From positions 1 through 17,884 of the forward strand of contig JAFPYK010000225.1 of assembly GCA_017412265.1 (NCBI GenBank): a DNA stretch of 17,884 nucleotides, read 5' to 3'. The position numbers were made by a program, and so were the translations under genes. Of this stretch, positions 14,441 to 17,884 are shown one piece after another. Under the pieces are notes generated by a model that was given only the letters and a program-made list of their open reading frames with translations, was not told the DNA's origin and did not search any database. Every line of letters starts with the position of its first letter. The stretch's first letter is position 1. The DNA comes from Lachnospiraceae bacterium (GTDB lineage Bacteria; Bacillota; Clostridia; Lachnospirales; Lachnospiraceae).

Positions 14441-15523
14441 ATGAAAAAAACTAGACTTTTTGCTCTGCTGCTTGTCCTGGTTCTCGTAGTTTCCGCTATG
14501 GCGGGCTGCGGCAAGAAGGAGGAGGCTCCTGAGACCACCACCAAGGCTCCTGAGACCACCACCGCTGCTCCTGAGACCACCACCAAGGCTGCAGAAGACA
14601 CCACCACCGCTGCTGTTGAGAAGACTCTTGCGGATCTGGATCATGACGCTAAGATCGGTATGACGGTTAAGAACGCGAACGCTCTGTTCTATACCTCCCT
14701 GATCAACGGTGCCAAGAGAGCCATCGAAGAGATCAACAAAGAGTACGGCAGAAACCATGAGCTGATCGTCCTGGATGACCAGACCGAGCTTGCTAACGAG
14801 CTGACCAACGTTGATGACCTGATCAACATGGGCTGCGACTTCATCATCTTCGTTCCGATCGATCCTTCCAGCTCCGTAGCTGCCTGCGAGAAGATCCTTG
14901 AGTCCAACGCTCACTGCATCATCATCGATGCTCCTTGCGATGTAGCTGACAAGTGCGACGCCGTTATCGTTTCCGATAACTTCGAAGCCGGCCGTATGCA
15001 GATGGAGAAGCTCTGCGAGAAGTTAGGCGGCAAGGGCGACATCGTTCTGATCAACGACTCCACCAACCCGAACGCTAAGAAGCGTGAGGAAGGCGCGAAG
15101 GAAGAGCTGAAGAACTGGCCTGACATCAATGTTCTTGAGTACAGAGATATCAAGTCCTCCGTTGAGAACGCTATGGCTGCTGTCGAGGATATGCTGAATG
15201 TATATGCTGACGAAGGCATCGACGGTATCTGGAACTTCTCCGATACTCCTGGACAGGGTTCTGTATCTGTTGTTCAGTCCAGAGGCCTTGGCGACAAGAT
15301 CGTTGTTACCGGTATCGACGGCAACAAGACCGCGAAGCAGCTGATTGCTGACGGCCAGATGTATGGTTCCGCTGCACAGTTCCCGAACGAGCTGGGTTAC
15401 AAGGGCGTTTATGCCGGACTTAACCTGCTGATCGGAATTAAGCCGGAGCAGCAGACCGAGCTGGTTCCGGTTGAGTGGATCGACGCTACCAACGTTGCGG
15501 ATTATCAGGCTTGGGATCAGTAA
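14441..15523 (+). CDS. Sugar ABC transporter substrate-binding lipoprotein (RbsB-like)
   Basis: This 360-aa lipoprotein captures the sugar outside the membrane. It has a lipoprotein signal peptide, with basic KK, a hydrophobic core and lipobox MAGC with C23 as the lipidated residue. A flexible linker (29-57) of Thr/Pro/Glu heptads follows, then a periplasmic-binding-protein type 1 fold from about residue 70 (IGMTVKNANALFYTSLINGA) to the end. The heptad linker is common in Lachnospiraceae lipoproteins. The SD GGAGGAAAAAAG precedes the ATG. The sugar is not predictable with confidence; an epimerase gene downstream and an aldolase gene upstream favour a ketose, ribose or allose-like substrate. 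Confidence 0.93.
   Translation: MKKTRLFALLLVLVLVVSAMAGCGKKEEAPETTTKAPETTTAAPETTTKAAEDTTTAAVEKTLADLDHDAKIGMTVKNANALFYTSLINGAKRAIEEINKEYGRNHELIVLDDQTELANELTNVDDLINMGCDFIIFVPIDPSSSVAACEKILESNAHCIIIDAPCDVADKCDAVIVSDNFEAGRMQMEKLCEKLGGKGDIVLINDSTNPNAKKREEGAKEELKNWPDINVLEYRDIKSSVENAMAAVEDMLNVYADEGIDGIWNFSDTPGQGSVSVVQSRGLGDKIVVTGIDGNKTAKQLIADGQMYGSAAQFPNELGYKGVYAGLNLLIGIKPEQQTELVPVEWIDATNVADYQAWDQ
14525..14611 (+). repeat. 21-bp tandem repeat coding the lipoprotein linker
   Basis: Three near-identical 21-bp units (14525-14545, 14546-14566, 14567-14587) encode APETTTK, APETTTA and APETTTK. A fourth diverged unit encodes AAEDTTT followed by A. The period keeps the reading frame, so unit number could vary between strains. 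Confidence 0.85.
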
Positions 15524-15616
15524 TCCTCAGATTAGAGATTTACATTTGGATTTATATCTGAACAAAGCTACTTAGTAATCTAATACTAAATGAAATTCTG
15601 TGTATCACATATCACT

Positions 15617-15664
15617 GGGGTTGGCGCTCCGGCTTGACGGCCCGGGTGCCAGCCCCGTTTTTTT
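15617..15664 (+). terminator. Terminator after the ABC operon
   Basis: GGGGTTGGC (15617-15625) pairs with GCCAGCCCC (15648-15656), with one G-T wobble. The 22-base loop contains further GC-rich complementarity. Seven Ts follow at 15658-15664. The preceding 15524-15616 is AT-rich and holds no feature I can support. Confidence 0.8.
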
Positions 15665-15728
15665 GCTGAATGTTCACAAGAGGATATATTCCGGCCGGGA
15701 TGTGCCGGAAATGGAGGAAAATGGGTTT

Positions 15729-16619
15729 ATGAATAAGATCGGTATGCACAGCGGCTATTGGCGTGAGCTTTGCCCGAACGCGACGGCTTATGATCTGGTG
15801 GATCTGACCGTGAAGACCGGCTGCGAAGTCGTGGAGTTCGGTCCTGCGTATCTTCTCAACATGACCACCGAGGAGAGAAAAGAGTTCAAGAAGTATTACG
15901 AGGATGCAGGTCTGGAGCTTTCCATCAACGGCGGCTTTAAGTATTATAACGACATCGCTCATGACAATGCGGATATCCGCCGCGTCGGTATCGAGTGGGC
16001 GAAGAGAGTGCTGCAGGCGATGTACGAGGCCGGCAGCAACCGCTGGAGCGGTATCAACTATTCTCAGTGGCTGCGCCGTCCGGAGGTTCCGGTCTGCACG
16101 CCGGAGTTTAAGAATCATGTACGTGATCTGAGCCTGGACAGCATGCGCGAGATCATCAAGACCGCGGAGGACTGCGGCGTGAACTACTGCTTCGAGATCG
16201 TCAACCGTTTCGAGCAGTTCATCATGAACACATCCGCCGAGGGCGTTGCTTTCTGCGAGGATCTGGGTTCTCCGAACGCGAAGCTTCTGCTGGATACGTT
16301 CCATATGGCAATTGAAGAGGATTATATTCCGGATGCGATCACTTATGCGCAGTCGAAGGGCCGCCTGGGCCACCTGCACACCGGTGAATCCAACCGGAGA
16401 CTTCCCGGTTTCGACGGCAAGTCCAACATGAACTGGGATGCGATCATGGGGGCAGTCAAAGAAAGCGGATACACCGAGTTTATCACGATGGAGCCTTTCA
16501 TGAAGATGGGCAACACCGAGATCTGCTGCTGGAGAGATCTGAGTCACGGCGCGGATCTGGAGCAGATGATCTCCGATGCGGCTGCGGGTGCGAATTTCCT
16601 TCGCTCGAAACTGGCTTGA
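15729..16619 (+). CDS. Sugar epimerase of the D-tagatose/D-psicose 3-epimerase family
   Basis: This 296-aa TIM-barrel enzyme probably interconverts ketohexoses at C3 with a divalent metal. Family motifs are clear: CFEIVNRFE (154-162), LLDTFHMAIEE (187-197), GHLHTGESNR (214-223) and MEPF (254-257). By alignment with known psicose 3-epimerases the metal ligands would be E156, D189, H217 and E255, all present. Loops between them are a few residues longer than usual. The frame opens at 15600, but that stretch spans the upstream terminator. ATG at 15729 (GGAGG 11 bases upstream) or 15711 are the realistic starts; 15729 matches family N-termini (MNKIGM). Transcription needs readthrough or a weak promoter near 15662-15690. 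Confidence 0.85.
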   Translation: MNKIGMHSGYWRELCPNATAYDLVDLTVKTGCEVVEFGPAYLLNMTTEERKEFKKYYEDAGLELSINGGFKYYNDIAHDNADIRRVGIEWAKRVLQAMYEAGSNRWSGINYSQWLRRPEVPVCTPEFKNHVRDLSLDSMREIIKTAEDCGVNYCFEIVNRFEQFIMNTSAEGVAFCEDLGSPNAKLLLDTFHMAIEEDYIPDAITYAQSKGRLGHLHTGESNRRLPGFDGKSNMNWDAIMGAVKESGYTEFITMEPFMKMGNTEICCWRDLSHGADLEQMISDAAAGANFLRSKLA

Positions 16620-16645
16620 CTTTTTTGCCTTGTTTATCTTCCTTC

Positions 16646-16681
16646 AGAGGTCCCGGGATGGTTCCCGGGGCCTCTTCTTTT
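16646..16681 (+). terminator. Terminator after the epimerase gene
   Basis: AGAGGTCCCGGGA (16646-16658) pairs with TCCCGGGGCCTCT (16663-16675) through one G-T wobble, with a four-base loop and the tail TCTTTT. Confidence 0.85.
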
Positions 16682-16697
16682 CGGGGGGGGGCCGTGT

Positions 16698-16727
16698 TTG
16701 ACAAAGCGCGGGCGCGTTTGCTATGAT
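16698..16727 (+). promoter_or_regulatory. Promoter of the LysR-family gene
   Basis: A perfect -35 TTGACA (16698-16703) and the -10 TATGAT (16722-16727, five of six) are 18 bases apart, 36 bases before the start codon. A run of nine Gs lies at 16683-16691 just upstream of the -35. Confidence 0.75.
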
Positions 16728-16763
16728 GAAGCCAAGGAATCCTGAGAGTGGGAGAGAGAACGT

Positions 16764-17705
16764 ATGATGAATTTACTGCATCTGAGATATGTGGTCGAGA
16801 CGGCGGAGGCCGGGTCGCTTCACAAGGCCGCGGAGGCACTCTACACCGCGCCCTCGGCGCTCAGCCGTGCGATCCGGGAGCTTGAGGCGTCCCTGGGGAT
16901 TGTGATCTTCGACCGGTCTGCGAAGGGGATGCATGTGACCCCGGACGGAGCGCTGTTCCTGCGCTATGCGAAGACGATCCTCCGTCAGGTCGATGAGATG
17001 GAGGAGATGTTCGCGCCGGAGGCGGAGAAGCGGGAGCGGTTCGCGGTTGTGGTCCCGCGCTCGGTCTATATCTCCGAGGTGTTTGCAAGGTTTACCGAGG
17101 AGCTTGCCGGCGCAGAGCGGATCGACATGTTCTACAAGGAGACCACCTCCATGGATGCGGTCCGCTGCGTCGTGGAGGGCGATTATAAGCTGGGCATCAT
17201 CCGGTACGAGGAGCGCTACGAGAAGTTCTACCGGGAGCTGCTCACCGACCAGGGCCTGGAGCGGCGGCTGATCGCGCAGAGCCCATGTGTGGCGGTTTTC
17301 GGCGAGAAGAGCCCGCTGGCGCAGAAGGAGAGGCTGCTGCGGGAAGACCTGGCGGCCTGCACGGAGGTGCTGCGGGGCGACCCGAACCTGCCCGCGATGC
17401 CGGAGGCACAGGCGAACCTGGGGACAGACCGGATCTCGCAGCGGCAGATCTATATATTTGACCGGTCGACACAGATGGAGATCCTGGCGGCGAATCCGGA
17501 TACGTATCTTCTGGGGACGCCGGTTCCGGAGCAGACACTGGCCAGATACGGGCTGGTGCAGCGCAGGTGTGAGGACTATGCGCCGGTGTACCTGGATGAG
17601 CTGATCTTCCGGGAAGGGTATCAGATGTCCGAGGCGGAGGCGGCGTTTGTAAAGCGCCTCTCCGGGTACCGCAAGGAGATGCTTGCGCGGGGAGCGGATA
17701 GATAA
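16764..17705 (+). CDS. LysR-family transcriptional regulator
   Basis: This 313-aa regulator has the N-terminal winged HTH of the family at residues 1-60 (SLHKAAEALYTAPSALSRAI, then LEASLGIVIFDRSAKGMHVTPDG), a linker helix, and an effector-binding domain from about residue 90. It has the usual family length. The start is one of two adjacent ATGs (16764 or 16767) behind the SD GGGAGAG. It is insulated by a terminator upstream and has its own promoter. Its targets may be the sugar genes to the left or the gene starting beyond the right edge; the sequence does not decide. Confidence 0.92.
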   Translation: MMNLLHLRYVVETAEAGSLHKAAEALYTAPSALSRAIRELEASLGIVIFDRSAKGMHVTPDGALFLRYAKTILRQVDEMEEMFAPEAEKRERFAVVVPRSVYISEVFARFTEELAGAERIDMFYKETTSMDAVRCVVEGDYKLGIIRYEERYEKFYRELLTDQGLERRLIAQSPCVAVFGEKSPLAQKERLLREDLAACTEVLRGDPNLPAMPEAQANLGTDRISQRQIYIFDRSTQMEILAANPDTYLLGTPVPEQTLARYGLVQRRCEDYAPVYLDELIFREGYQMSEAEAAFVKRLSGYRKEMLARGADR

Positions 17706-17733
17706 AAAGTTCGAAAAAATTTTAATAAAACAT

Positions 17734-17781
17734 TTGTTAAATTGTTGACAAGCGGGAATAAATATGTTAAAATGTTAACAA
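17734..17781 (+). promoter_or_regulatory. Strong promoter overlapped by two Rex-type operators
   Basis: The promoter is TTGACA (17745-17750), a 17-base spacer and TAAAAT (17768-17773), reading right. TTGTTAAATTGTTGACAA (17734-17751) and ATGTTAAAATGTTAACAA (17764-17781) each differ by one base from the clostridial Rex operator TTGTTAA-N4-TTAACAA. They start exactly 30 bp apart, and each covers one promoter box. Rex is the NADH/NAD+-sensing repressor of fermentation genes. The regulated gene begins outside the window. Confidence 0.75.
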
Positions 17782-17834
17782 ATCTGAAAGCCGGGTGTTT
17801 TGTGGGATGATATCCGGTTGGGGACAGATTCACT

Positions 17835-17872
17835 GGACGGAGCTTCCGTTCGACTGTTTTTCTTTCCTTTTT
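17835..17872 (+). terminator. Possible leader terminator/attenuator at the right edge
   Basis: GGACGGA (17835-17841) can pair with TCCGTTC (17845-17851), with one wobble and a three-base loop. It is followed by T-rich sequence at 17856-17872. It lies about 55 bases downstream of the predicted start of the Rex-site promoter. The stem is short and starts five bases before the T run, so this is tentative. Confidence 0.3.
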
Positions 17873-17884
17873 TGTTCGGGAAAC

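Noticed and set aside
15600..15728. N-terminal extension of the epimerase to a GTG at 15600
   Set aside because: It would be translated through the terminator hairpin and T run at 15617-15664, and the extra residues do not match the family.

Overview
The window is GC-rich and densely coded, with strong Shine-Dalgarno (SD) sites, short or overlapping gene junctions and factor-independent terminators. Gene content points to an anaerobic Gram-positive of the class Clostridia, probably Lachnospiraceae-like: a KtrA-type RCK protein, a KdpDE-type two-component system, Lar nickel-pincer cofactor genes, a sugar ABC lipoprotein with a Thr/Pro/Glu-rich linker, and clostridial-type Rex operators. I cannot place it to genus.

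Layout. (1) 1-4142, plus strand: the tail of an unknown gene, endonuclease III (nth), a six-helix DUF308 membrane protein, a zinc-ribbon Nudix hydrolase, larB and larC. These are almost gap-free and end in a clear terminator. LarC carries a 63-residue tract with 35 histidines, probably a nickel store. (2) 4143-7805: a potassium-homeostasis cassette of a KtrA/TrkA-like RCK subunit, a previously uncalled 39-aa membrane protein, a short-form KdpD-like kinase and a KdpE-like regulator, closed by a terminator. The kinase lacks the usual N-terminal KdpD domain but keeps a USP domain that matches the c-di-AMP-binding motif SxS-x20-FTAxY exactly. (3) 7850-10484: a monocistronic P-type ATPase of the CtpE type with its own promoter and a leader hairpin, ending in an 18-bp perfect stem that probably serves both converging genes.

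(4) 10517-11567, minus strand: a fructose-6-phosphate aldolase/transaldolase-like gene. Its promoter lies at the broken end of a truncated tyrosine integrase that keeps only the N-terminal core-binding domain. (5) 11652-16681, plus strand: a ribose-type sugar ABC transporter (ATPase, permease, lipoprotein) behind a promoter followed by inverted repeats, then a terminator, then a D-tagatose/D-psicose 3-epimerase-family enzyme. Transporter, epimerase and divergent aldolase look like an uptake and catabolism locus for a ketose or related sugar; the sugar is unknown. (6) 16698-17705: a LysR-family regulator with its own promoter. (7) 17706-17884: a strong rightward promoter whose -35 and -10 boxes each lie inside an 18-bp site one base away from the clostridial Rex consensus. 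The controlled gene starts beyond the window.

The most interesting items are the paired Rex sites, the short KdpD with its c-di-AMP motif, the 39-aa protein between ktrA and kdpD whose SD sits in a hairpin, the His-rich LarC, and the integrase scar that appears to supply a promoter. None amounts to a clearly new system from sequence alone.
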